Source: Oscillospiraceae bacterium
GTDB lineage: Bacteria; Bacillota; Clostridia; Oscillospirales; Oscillospiraceae
Direction: 5' to 3'
DNA length: 7,334 nucleotides
Assembly: GCA_015068335.1 (NCBI GenBank)
Contig: SVKT01000083.1
Location: forward strand, 1-7,334
Part shown: in pieces, positions 1-5,558 of the stretch
Position numbering within the stretch: position 1 is the first letter of the stretch
Layout: each line of letters starts with the position of its first letter
Translations under genes and position numbers: made by a program
The notes under the pieces: model-generated
What the model saw: only the letters and a program-made list of their open reading frames with translations
What the model was told of the DNA's origin: nothing
Database searches by the model: none

Positions 1-576
1 GCATACGGCACGTGGAGCGTGGAGAAGACCTATCTCCACCTCTATCCCGAAAACCCCATCGTGATGGACCTGGACACGCCGCTGGACTCTCTGGGCGGCA
101 AGACCCCCTTCCAGGTGACCCAGGACGGCTTTGCCTGCCATAAGAGCCAGCACTGGACGTGGTTCTACAAGTGGATCTACGGCACTTCCGACGCCCCCAT
201 CACAAAGGCGGCGGATATCAAAACCTACTCCCCCTGCCTGTACGGGCTCTACGCCTCCACCGTGGGGACGGATACCGCTGGCGGCGACTTTTTTGAGAAT
301 GTGACCACCTACGCCCAGCGGGCAGAGGCAGAAGCAAAGGCGAAAGCCGAGGCGGAAGCCAAAGCGCAGGCCGAGGCGGAAGCCAAAGTGAAAGCCGAAG
401 CCGAGGCAAAGGCCAAAGCGGAAGCCGAGGCCAGAGCCGCCGAGGACGCCGCGCGGGCGAAGCGGAATCGCAGCATCGTTGTGTTCGTCGCCGTGGACGC
501 GGTGATTTTGCTGGCGGCAGGCGCCGCCATCGTCATCCTGCGCAAGCGGGGCGGAAAGCGGGCAGCGAAGCGCTGA
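1..576 (+). CDS. C-terminal part of a membrane-anchored surface protein with an Ala/Glu/Lys repeat stalk (partial at 5' end)
   Basis: The reading frame is open from base 1 to a TGA at 574-576, giving 191 residues of a gene that begins before the window. The GTG at 19 is internal to this frame and has no ribosome site, so I do not treat it as the start. The first ~100 residues are rich in aromatic residues. Their segment ending in LYGLYAS loosely resembles the end of InlB/Flg_new-type extracellular repeats; that is a weak, inferred resemblance. Residues ~108-147 are five octapeptides of the AEAEAKAK type, expected to form one long charged helix. A single hydrophobic segment (about residues 157-180) and a Lys/Arg-rich tail follow, the layout of a C-terminal membrane anchor with an extracellular N-terminal part. 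The function is unknown. It lies 34-40 nt upstream of the glycosyltransferase gene, suggesting one operon of envelope genes. Confidence 0.75.
   Translation, partial: AYGTWSVEKTYLHLYPENPIVMDLDTPLDSLGGKTPFQVTQDGFACHKSQHWTWFYKWIYGTSDAPITKAADIKTYSPCLYGLYASTVGTDTAGGDFFENVTTYAQRAEAEAKAKAEAEAKAQAEAEAKVKAEAEAKAKAEAEARAAEDAARAKRNRSIVVFVAVDAVILLAAGAAIVILRKRGGKRAAKR
322..441 (+). repeat. Five tandem 24-nt (8-codon) units encoding AEAEAKAK-type octapeptides
   Basis: The units lie at 322-345, 346-369, 370-393, 394-417 and 418-441. They read AEAEAKAK, AEAEAKAQ, AEAEAKVK, AEAEAKAK and AEAEARAA. The protein period is exact while synonymous codons differ (gca/gcc/gcg, gag/gaa), so the array is not a very recent duplication. 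Runs like this form a rigid charged helix and could hold the extracellular domain away from the membrane. Copy number could vary between strains by slippage. Confidence 0.85.
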
Positions 577-616
577 ACCGCCGCCCCAACGAAACCAAGA
601 TAAAGAGGGTATGTAC

Positions 617-1699
617 GTGAAATCAGTTTCTGTCATCATTCCCGCCTACAAGCCGGATGAAAAACTGCTCGCCACCCTGTCCGATCTGGTGCAGACCGGA
701 TTTACGGACATTCTGGTGGTGGACGACGGCAGCGGTGCGCCCTTTGCCCCCATCTTTGAGCAGGTAAAGGCCATTCCGGAATGCACGCTGCTGCGCCACG
801 AGGTGAACCGCGGCAAGGGTGCCGCCCTGAAAACCGCGATGCGCTTCTTCCTGGACAACCGTCCGGAGGGCGCCGGCGTGGTCACCGCAGACGCAGACGG
901 CCAGCATCTGGCCGCCGACATTGCCGCCGTGGCCCAGGCGATGCTGGAAAAGGGCTCGCTGATCCTGGGCGTGCGGGACTTCTCCGCTCCCGACGTCCCG
1001 CCCAGAAGCAAGACGGGCAACCGCATCACCATCGCCGTGTTCCGCCTGTTCTTCGGCATGAAGATCAGCGACACCCAGACGGGTCTGCGGGCCTTCCCCC
1101 GGAAGCACATTGCGGAGATCGCCGCCGTCAGCGGCGACCGCTACGAGTTTGAGACCAATATGCTCTTCCTCGCCAGCCGGAACAAACTGCCGCTGGATGA
1201 GGTGAAGATCCACACCGTGTACATCGAGGAAAACCGCTCCTCCCACTTCCGCGTGGTGCGGGACAGTCTGCGCATCTACGCCCTCATCATCAAATATCTG
1301 GTCAGTTCCGTCGGCTCCGCCGTGCTGGACGAGGGCGTGTTCTACCTGTTCAAGCGGCTGCTGGGCTCCGGCGTGCTGCTGGGTCTGCTCCCCGCCACCT
1401 ACATCGCGGCATTTCTGGCCCGGGTCATCTCCTCCCTGTTCAACTACTTCGTCAACGCCAAAGTGGTCTTTGGCGGCAGCACCGGCAAAAAGACGCTGAT
1501 CCGCTACTACATCCTCGCCGCAGTCCAACTGGCGCTCTCCGCCACGCTGGTGTTCCTGCTGGAAAAGGGCCTCTCCGTTTCCTCCCCCGCCCTGTCCACC
1601 CTGATCAAGACCCTGATCGATACCTTCCTGTTCTTTTTCAGTTTCCGCATCCAGCACAAGTGGGTGTTCAACACGGAAAAAGAGCGCCGGGAAGTCTGA
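617..1699 (+). CDS. Family 2 glycosyltransferase fused to a GtrA-like membrane domain
   Basis: The predicted enzyme would transfer a sugar from a nucleotide donor to polyprenyl phosphate at the inner membrane face (DPM1/GtrB-like). The fused GtrA domain belongs to a family linked to moving the lipid-linked sugar across the membrane. Numbering from GTG 617 (360 aa): nucleotide-binding VVDDGS at 34-39, NRGKGAALK at 64-72, the metal-binding DADGQH at 92-97, DTQTGLR at 152-158 and YEFETNM at 176-182. From about residue 220 there are four hydrophobic segments with the GtrA-type signatures RVISSLFNYFVNAKVVF and IQHKWVF. I chose GTG 617 because the purine-rich site AAAGAGGG (602-609) is 7 nt before it, but only 1 nt before the ATG at 611, which would add two residues. 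The next gene follows after 13 nt. The family call is firm; substrate and product are unknown. Confidence 0.9.
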   Translation: MKSVSVIIPAYKPDEKLLATLSDLVQTGFTDILVVDDGSGAPFAPIFEQVKAIPECTLLRHEVNRGKGAALKTAMRFFLDNRPEGAGVVTADADGQHLAADIAAVAQAMLEKGSLILGVRDFSAPDVPPRSKTGNRITIAVFRLFFGMKISDTQTGLRAFPRKHIAEIAAVSGDRYEFETNMLFLASRNKLPLDEVKIHTVYIEENRSSHFRVVRDSLRIYALIIKYLVSSVGSAVLDEGVFYLFKRLLGSGVLLGLLPATYIAAFLARVISSLFNYFVNAKVVFGGSTGKKTLIRYYILAAVQLALSATLVFLLEKGLSVSSPALSTLIKTLIDTFLFFFSFRIQHKWVFNTEKERREV

Positions 1700-1712
1700 A
1701 AGGATACCGCTT

Positions 1713-3260
1713 ATGACACAGAAGAAATTCACATTCAAACTGGTCTATCTCATCTTCCTCGCGGTGTTGGCGGCGCTGGTACTGGCCGCCACGATGTATG
1801 TCCGCTCCCTCCTGACCGACTACGAGGCTGCCCAGCCTCAGCGGCAGGCGGAGGCCGTGATCGGCGAACTGGTCGCCGCCGCGGAAGACGGAACGTTCCT
1901 GACCAAGTACCCCTTGCCCGAGGCCGCCGCCGGCCGCTTTGAGGAGGGCATCGATCTCCACAGCGCCTACCTGGCCCTCTATGACAAAGACGCCCTCTCC
2001 TGCACGGAAAAGGGCGGACTGCACGGCGAGGATGAACTGTATTACTACATTGAAAATGACGGCTTCCCCGTGGCAGAGGTGAAACTGAAAGCCGCAGGCC
2101 CCGCCGTTTCCAAACTGGTGGTGTTCTCCCTGCGGGACTGGGAAGTGGACTCCGTCGTCCCCGTGTTTGAGCCCCGCGACTACACGCTCTCCCTCCCCGC
2201 GGAATTTTCCGTCAGCGTCAACGGCATCCCCCTGACGGCGGAGGACAACGTCTCCGACACCGGCAAGTGCAAGTACACGCTGGAAGGCCTGTACCTGAAA
2301 CCCGACGTGAAGATCACCGACAGCGAAGCCAACTACGGCACCTACACCGTGAAAGGCAGCCGCATTCTGGCGGAGTACTACGACTATGACCTGACCCTGC
2401 CCGCCACCCTGACCGTATCCCTCAACGGCGCCATCCACGAGGGCACGGACGCCGGCGGCGACCGCGTGCATCACAGCATCACCCGCCTCACCAAACCGGA
2501 TATGAAGATTCTCGACCTCTTCGGCAACGAGGTGACCTATGACGGCGGCAGCGAGCTGCCCCTGACCTACGCCTCCATCATTGTGGACGAGGGCTACACC
2601 GTGCAGGTGGACGGCGCCGCCGTGCCCGCAAAAGCCGTGGCCACCGTTCCCAACCCCAACTACGCCCATTTCGCCGACTATGTGGACGGCCTGCCCAGCA
2701 TTTCCACATACAACATCGCCATTTTGAAGGATGACGCCGCCATCACGGTGACCGATCCCGGCGGCAAGGCCGTGGCGCTGGAAGAGGGTGTCACCGCTCA
2801 TAATCTGACTGCCGACCCCGTGGGTCTGGATGCCGTTCCCGCAGAGATCGCCGCGCAGGTGGATGTGCTGGACATCGCCAAAAAATGGAGCCTGTTTATG
2901 AGCGCCGACCTGGCCTTCTCCAAGCTTTCTCCCAGCCTGATCTCCGGCTCCTACCAGTATCAGGTGGCAAAAAAGTACGCCACCGGCATCGATATCACCT
3001 TTATCAGCAATCACATTCTGCGTGACCCCGCCTTCACCGGTGAATCCGTCAGCAACTTCGTACGCATCACGGAGGACTGCTTCTCTGTGGACATCCGGTT
3101 CACCAAGCATATGTACCTGACCCGCACCGGTGAAAATGTAGACGACACCCTCAACGACCGCTTCTACTTTGTCCGCTGCGACGACACCGACGACGGCAAG
3201 GACAATCCCGCCTGGAAGCTGGCAACTATGAAGGAGATCATTGACGATGCAAGAGTTTGA
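1713..3260 (+). CDS. Single-pass extracytoplasmic protein of unknown function, TcaA-like layout
   Basis: I do not recognise this 515-residue protein by name. It starts at ATG 1713, 8 nt after AAAGGA. Residues ~10-30 are one membrane segment after a Lys-rich N terminus, so the rest should face the outside. Residues ~31-60 look like a juxtamembrane helix. Three modules share a V-x-V/L-N/D-G strand: VSVNG at 167-171, VSLNG at 235-239 and VQVDG at 297-301. The first two are each preceded by a near-copy (LSLPAEFSV and LTLPATLTV). The C-terminal ~130 residues, alternating aromatic strands after an amphipathic helix, look NTF2-like. Membrane anchor, VNG-type beta modules and an NTF2-like end resemble the TcaA/YvbJ envelope proteins, minus the zinc ribbon; this is an inference from layout. 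It sits between a glycosyltransferase and a glycosidase gene and overlaps the latter, suggesting a partner in envelope glycan handling. Confidence 0.85.
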   Translation: MTQKKFTFKLVYLIFLAVLAALVLAATMYVRSLLTDYEAAQPQRQAEAVIGELVAAAEDGTFLTKYPLPEAAAGRFEEGIDLHSAYLALYDKDALSCTEKGGLHGEDELYYYIENDGFPVAEVKLKAAGPAVSKLVVFSLRDWEVDSVVPVFEPRDYTLSLPAEFSVSVNGIPLTAEDNVSDTGKCKYTLEGLYLKPDVKITDSEANYGTYTVKGSRILAEYYDYDLTLPATLTVSLNGAIHEGTDAGGDRVHHSITRLTKPDMKILDLFGNEVTYDGGSELPLTYASIIVDEGYTVQVDGAAVPAKAVATVPNPNYAHFADYVDGLPSISTYNIAILKDDAAITVTDPGGKAVALEEGVTAHNLTADPVGLDAVPAEIAAQVDVLDIAKKWSLFMSADLAFSKLSPSLISGSYQYQVAKKYATGIDITFISNHILRDPAFTGESVSNFVRITEDCFSVDIRFTKHMYLTRTGENVDDTLNDRFYFVRCDDTDDGKDNPAWKLATMKEIIDDARV

Positions 3261-4398
3261 ACATAACACCGCCACCGCAGAAGCGGCGAAGCCCCACGGC
3301 GGAAAGCGGCTTTCCTCCGGCGGCAGCGGGATCGGAAAGGCCGTGGGCAAGTGGGCCCTGCGCCTCACTGCGATGCTGCTGACGGCCGTGGTGGCCGTGG
3401 CAGCCACCGTGCTGATCTCGCTGAATATGATCTGCTCGGACAAGTTCCCCTCCGCCCAGCAGATGTTCGTCACCACCATTCTGGAGACCGGTCAGTTCAA
3501 GTTTCTGGCGGGCTGGTTCCTCAGCTCCGAGGAGATCCAGGAGATCGTGGACAAGAACTCGATGAAGGAACTCAACGCCGAAGTGGACGCCGACCTCATT
3601 CAGGTGGGCGGCTCCGGCAGCGTGGACATCCAGACCGGCGGCCAGAACGCCGAGCAGAAGGACATTGAGATCACCGAGGTGGCCGGCGCCACCTTCACCG
3701 GCACGATGATGATCGTGAAGGACCCCTCCCGGGTGTCCCTTGCCACCATCTACCCCTGGCGGGACGTGGGCGTGACCCTGGACGAACTGGTCACCTCCAA
3801 CGGCGCCATCGCCGGCATCAACGGCGGCCTTTACGACTCCACCAACAACACCGGCGGCCGGCCTCTGGGCGTCATCGTGTCGGGCGGCGAGATCCAGTAC
3901 AACCGCCCCCAGGACTATCCCGGTCTGGTGCTGGTGGGCTTCACCGAGGATGACATCCTCCAAATCATTGACATCTCCAAACTGAACGCAGCCGGCGTGG
4001 AAAAGCTGGTGGCGGAAAAGCGGATCCGCGATGCGGTCACCTTCCAGGAGGAGGCCAGCGACGCCAACAACCACTTCGTGCAACTGATCATCAACAACGA
4101 AACGCGCGAGATGAACGGTATGGGCAGCGGCCTCAACCCCCGCACCGCCATCGGTCAGCGCGCCGACGGCTCCGTGCTGCTCTTCGTCACAGACGGCCGC
4201 GGCCGCTTCGGCCACTTAGGCGCTTCCAGCGGCGATCTGATCGCCGTGATGGAGGAGTTCGGCGCGGTGAACGCCGCCAATCTGGACGGCGGCAGTTCCT
4301 CCTGTATGTATTACGACGGCGAGTACCTGAAAGCCAGCGTGACTTTCTACCACGCCAATTCCTCCTGGAAACTGCCTGCCGGCTTCATCGTGAAATAA
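3247..4398 (+). CDS. Membrane-anchored phosphodiester glycosidase family protein (NAGPA/DUF2233 domain)
   Basis: This family hydrolyses sugar-phosphodiester bonds and includes the lysosomal uncovering enzyme and bacterial exopolysaccharide-associated members. From ATG 3247 the protein has 383 residues: a Lys/Gly-rich cytoplasmic start, one membrane segment at ~37-60, a linker to ~140, then the catalytic domain. Family hallmarks are GINGGLYDS (190-198), NPRTAIGQ (297-304) and NLDGGSSSCM (345-354), the last replacing the more usual DGGGSSTM. The domain reaches the C terminus, so the gene looks complete. AAGGAG at 3231-3236 is 10 nt before ATG 3247 and 4 nt before an in-frame TTG at 3241, so ATG is preferred. 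The start overlaps the preceding gene by 14 nt, implying translational coupling. It is the last gene of the cluster before a terminator. Likely role: trimming or editing a wall or exopolymer glycan outside the membrane; the substrate is unknown. Confidence 0.9.
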   Translation: MQEFEHNTATAEAAKPHGGKRLSSGGSGIGKAVGKWALRLTAMLLTAVVAVAATVLISLNMICSDKFPSAQQMFVTTILETGQFKFLAGWFLSSEEIQEIVDKNSMKELNAEVDADLIQVGGSGSVDIQTGGQNAEQKDIEITEVAGATFTGTMMIVKDPSRVSLATIYPWRDVGVTLDELVTSNGAIAGINGGLYDSTNNTGGRPLGVIVSGGEIQYNRPQDYPGLVLVGFTEDDILQIIDISKLNAAGVEKLVAEKRIRDAVTFQEEASDANNHFVQLIINNETREMNGMGSGLNPRTAIGQRADGSVLLFVTDGRGRFGHLGASSGDLIAVMEEFGAVNAANLDGGSSSCMYYDGEYLKASVTFYHANSSWKLPAGFIVK

Positions 4399-4405
4399 GC
4401 AAAAG

Positions 4406-4432
4406 AGGACCGCAGCCATCGGCTGCGGTCCT
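4406..4432. terminator. Bidirectional intrinsic terminator between convergent genes
   Basis: A perfect 12-bp stem (4406-4417 with 4421-4432) has a 3-nt loop ATC. It begins 7 nt after the stop of the phosphodiester glycosidase gene. The minus strand carries CTTTT after the stem and also serves the endolysin gene, which ends at 4442. The plus strand has a weaker TTGTCTGT tail. Confidence 0.85.
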
Positions 4433-4441
4433 TGTCTGTGC

Positions 4442-4843
4442 TCACCCGTTCCAGCGGGATCGTTCCGCCCGGACGTCAATGTGTGTAAAGGTGGGATAGG
4501 TGCCGATGCCGCCGGAATCCCCCAGCAGCGTTTCGGCGTAGGCCGCCACCTTTGCGGGGGCAACGCCGTCCACGCAGATGTCCGCCGCCAGCCCGTACTT
4601 GTGCTGACTGTAAGCGCTGCCGCCCACGGCCTTGTTCCGCGCCTCGGTGCGGTAGCCGCTGGAAACGGTCACCGGCACGTTGAAGTGGCAGCGGATGGCT
4701 TCCAGCACCTCCACAAGACGGGGGGAGAGGAATACGGTGTCCGTTCCGTCCGTGCAGGCAAACTCCCGCACGCGGAAATGCGCCGCCACCTTGGTGTTGC
4801 CGTCCTTTGCACGGGAATACACGTTGACTGCGGCGCCGTTCAT
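4442..4843 (-). CDS. Phage-type endolysin, M15A-family D-Ala-D-Ala-type peptidase
   Basis: A 133-residue zinc peptidase with essentially only the catalytic domain (Peptidase M15A type), predicted to cut peptidoglycan stem peptides. Visible motifs are SSGYRT at 61-66, the SxHxxGxAxD motif with His81 and Asp88, and HIDVR with His121; these three are the expected zinc ligands. It has no signal peptide, membrane segment or separate wall-binding domain, so it should need a holin to reach the wall. The start ATG at 4843 overlaps the stop of the holin-like gene as ATGA (4840-4843), a classic coupled junction. The upstream purine stretch GAGGCAGAGAA supplies a moderate ribosome site. It is the third gene of the minus-strand lysis cassette. 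All catalytic residues are intact, so it does not look decayed. A non-phage M15 carboxypeptidase is the alternative, less likely given the neighbours. Confidence 0.9.
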   Translation of the reverse strand: MNGAAVNVYSRAKDGNTKVAAHFRVREFACTDGTDTVFLSPRLVEVLEAIRCHFNVPVTVSSGYRTEARNKAVGGSAYSQHKYGLAADICVDGVAPAKVAAYAETLLGDSGGIGTYPTFTHIDVRAERSRWNG

Positions 4844-5034
4844 TTCTCTGCCTCGCTGTTCTTCCGGCTCTGGGTGCCGAAATAGAAGGAGATCACAACG
4901 GTATAGACCATCATAACGTCCTCGCTGACGCCGCCGTGCGCGGCCATACGGGCGAACACCACGGTCAGCACCAGCGTCACCAGAGATTTGACGGACAGCA
5001 GCGCCGTCAGTCGGTTCATCAGTTTTTCCTTCAT
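4840..5034 (-). CDS. Small holin-like membrane protein
   Basis: A 64-residue protein with two hydrophobic stretches, about residues 11-31 and 39-54. A short polar turn (HGGVSED) separates them, and the C terminus is charged (SRKNSEAEK). This is the size and layout of small phage holins and of short proteins found beside endolysins in clostridial prophages. A holin forms membrane lesions that let the endolysin through. The start is ATG 5034, with AAGGAGG (5049-5043 on this strand) 8 nt upstream. A longer in-frame form starting near 5088 would run through the end of the preceding gene and lacks such a site. Its stop overlaps the endolysin start by 4 nt. The functional call depends mainly on size, topology and the two neighbours, since holins share little sequence. 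Confidence 0.75.
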   Translation of the reverse strand: MKEKLMNRLTALLSVKSLVTLVLTVVFARMAAHGGVSEDVMMVYTVVISFYFGTQSRKNSEAEK

Positions 5035-5050
5035 CGAACATTCCTCCTTT

Positions 5051-5347
5051 TCATCCTGCGCCCTGCCCGCCCAGCAAAAACGCCGCAAAGGCGCCTGCCA
5101 GAGCCAGCAGGAACTTGTCTACCAGCCCGTCCCAGCGTTTCGCGGGGCGGTGTTCCAGCGCGTCCAGTTTTTCATCCAGCCGCTGCACACTGTTTCCCAT
5201 CGTTTCCTGTCGGGTGGCCAGGACCTCCACAGCGGTGGCCAGACGGTTCAATGCGGTCTGCGCCTCCTCCAAGCGGTCCACGCGCCGGAGCAGTTGCGCA
5301 GTCTTTTCCTCCATACCTGCCATCAGCGCGGTCACGTCCTGTTCCAT
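5051..5347 (-). CDS. XhlA-like coiled-coil protein with C-terminal membrane anchor (lysis cassette)
   Basis: A 98-residue protein in the style of the haemolysin XhlA family, which assists holin/endolysin lysis in Bacillus and clostridial phages. Residues 1-66 are heptad-patterned and predicted to form a coiled coil (LLRRVDRLEEAQ, QRLDEKLDALE). The linker PAKRWDGLVDK (68-78), a pattern typical of these proteins, leads into one hydrophobic segment (about 79-93) and a short Gly-rich tail. The start ATG 5347 is preceded by GGGAGGTGA, a strong ribosome site. The ribosome site of the next gene begins just after this stop. It is first of three minus-strand genes in the order XhlA-like, holin-like, endolysin. 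I see no sigma-A promoter of good quality directly upstream; the leader contains a palindrome and a GC hairpin instead. Confidence 0.75.
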   Translation of the reverse strand: MEQDVTALMAGMEEKTAQLLRRVDRLEEAQTALNRLATAVEVLATRQETMGNSVQRLDEKLDALEHRPAKRWDGLVDKFLLALAGAFAAFLLGGQGAG

Positions 5348-5393
5348 ACTTCACCTCCCTGTCTGTCCCTCACTGTTGCCGCCCCAGAGGGAA

Positions 5394-5419
5394 TTTGTTG
5401 CACGACCGGGTGCAACAAA
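5394..5419. promoter_or_regulatory. Perfect palindrome with 10-bp arms upstream of the lysis cassette (operator or leader hairpin)
   Basis: TTTGTTGCAC at 5394-5403 and its exact complement at 5410-5419 flank the 6-nt centre GACCGG. The element is 46 nt upstream of the first lysis-cassette ATG on the minus strand. No T-run follows the stem on either strand, so it is not an intrinsic terminator. It fits a dimeric repressor operator or a 5'-leader hairpin; the binding protein is unknown. Confidence 0.55.
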
Positions 5420-5451
5420 CCGAAAAAAACCCATTTTCCCCGGAATACCCG

Positions 5452-5485
5452 CGCCGCGGAATTTCTTCCGCGGCGGCCATTTTTT
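5452..5485 (+). terminator. GC-rich hairpin followed by T6 in the divergent intergenic region
   Basis: A 10-bp stem (5452-5461 with 5466-5475) with loop TTTC is followed by GCCA and six T (5480-5485) on the plus strand. No plus-strand gene lies just upstream, so it could stop antisense transcripts running through the lysis genes. On the minus strand the same hairpin would lie in the lysis-cassette leader. The 4-nt gap before the T-run weakens the terminator call. Confidence 0.4.
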
Positions 5486-5510
5486 GCGCCTGTCTGCCGT
5501 CCCGGAATCG

Positions 5511-5539
5511 TCATAGCCCCCTCTGCCCCGGCATAGGCT
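5511..5539 (+). promoter_or_regulatory. Sigma-E/K-like sporulation promoter for the LysM-GH18 gene
   Basis: TCATAGC (5511-5517), 14 nt and CATAGGCT (5532-5539) match the mother-cell sigma-E pattern (TCATATT, 13-14 nt, CATAnnnT) at most key bases. The B. subtilis homologue yaaH is sigma-E controlled, which supports the reading. The predicted start near 5545-5546 leaves a leader of only ~13 nt beginning at the ribosome site AAGAGGTG, which is tight. A sigma-K reading of the -10 is also possible. Confidence 0.4.
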
Positions 5540-5558
5540 TGCACAAGAGGTGATGCTT

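Noticed and set aside
623..1738. 371-codon open frame on the minus strand opposite the GT2-GtrA gene
   Set aside because: It is a shadow of a gene with full glycosyltransferase motifs; its translation is His/Gln/Gly-rich and featureless.
3241..3246. TTG start for the phosphodiester glycosidase
   Set aside because: The ribosome site is only 4 nt away and ATG 3247 is six bases further at a workable distance.
1668..3479. 603-codon open frame on the minus strand opposite the anchored protein gene
   Set aside because: Its composition (Gly/Val/His/Gln runs) is that of a shadow frame in GC-rich DNA. It has no recognisable domain or ribosome site, and spans the ends of three well-supported plus-strand genes.
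4442..5347. Complete prophage
   Set aside because: Only the lysis genes are visible; there are no structural, replication, integrase or attachment features in the window, and the flanks are cellular genes.
5394..5419. Rex (redox regulator) operator, because of TTGTT...AACAA
   Set aside because: Rex sites have TTGTTAA-N4-TTAACAA-type spacing; here the arms continue as GCAC and the overall element is longer.
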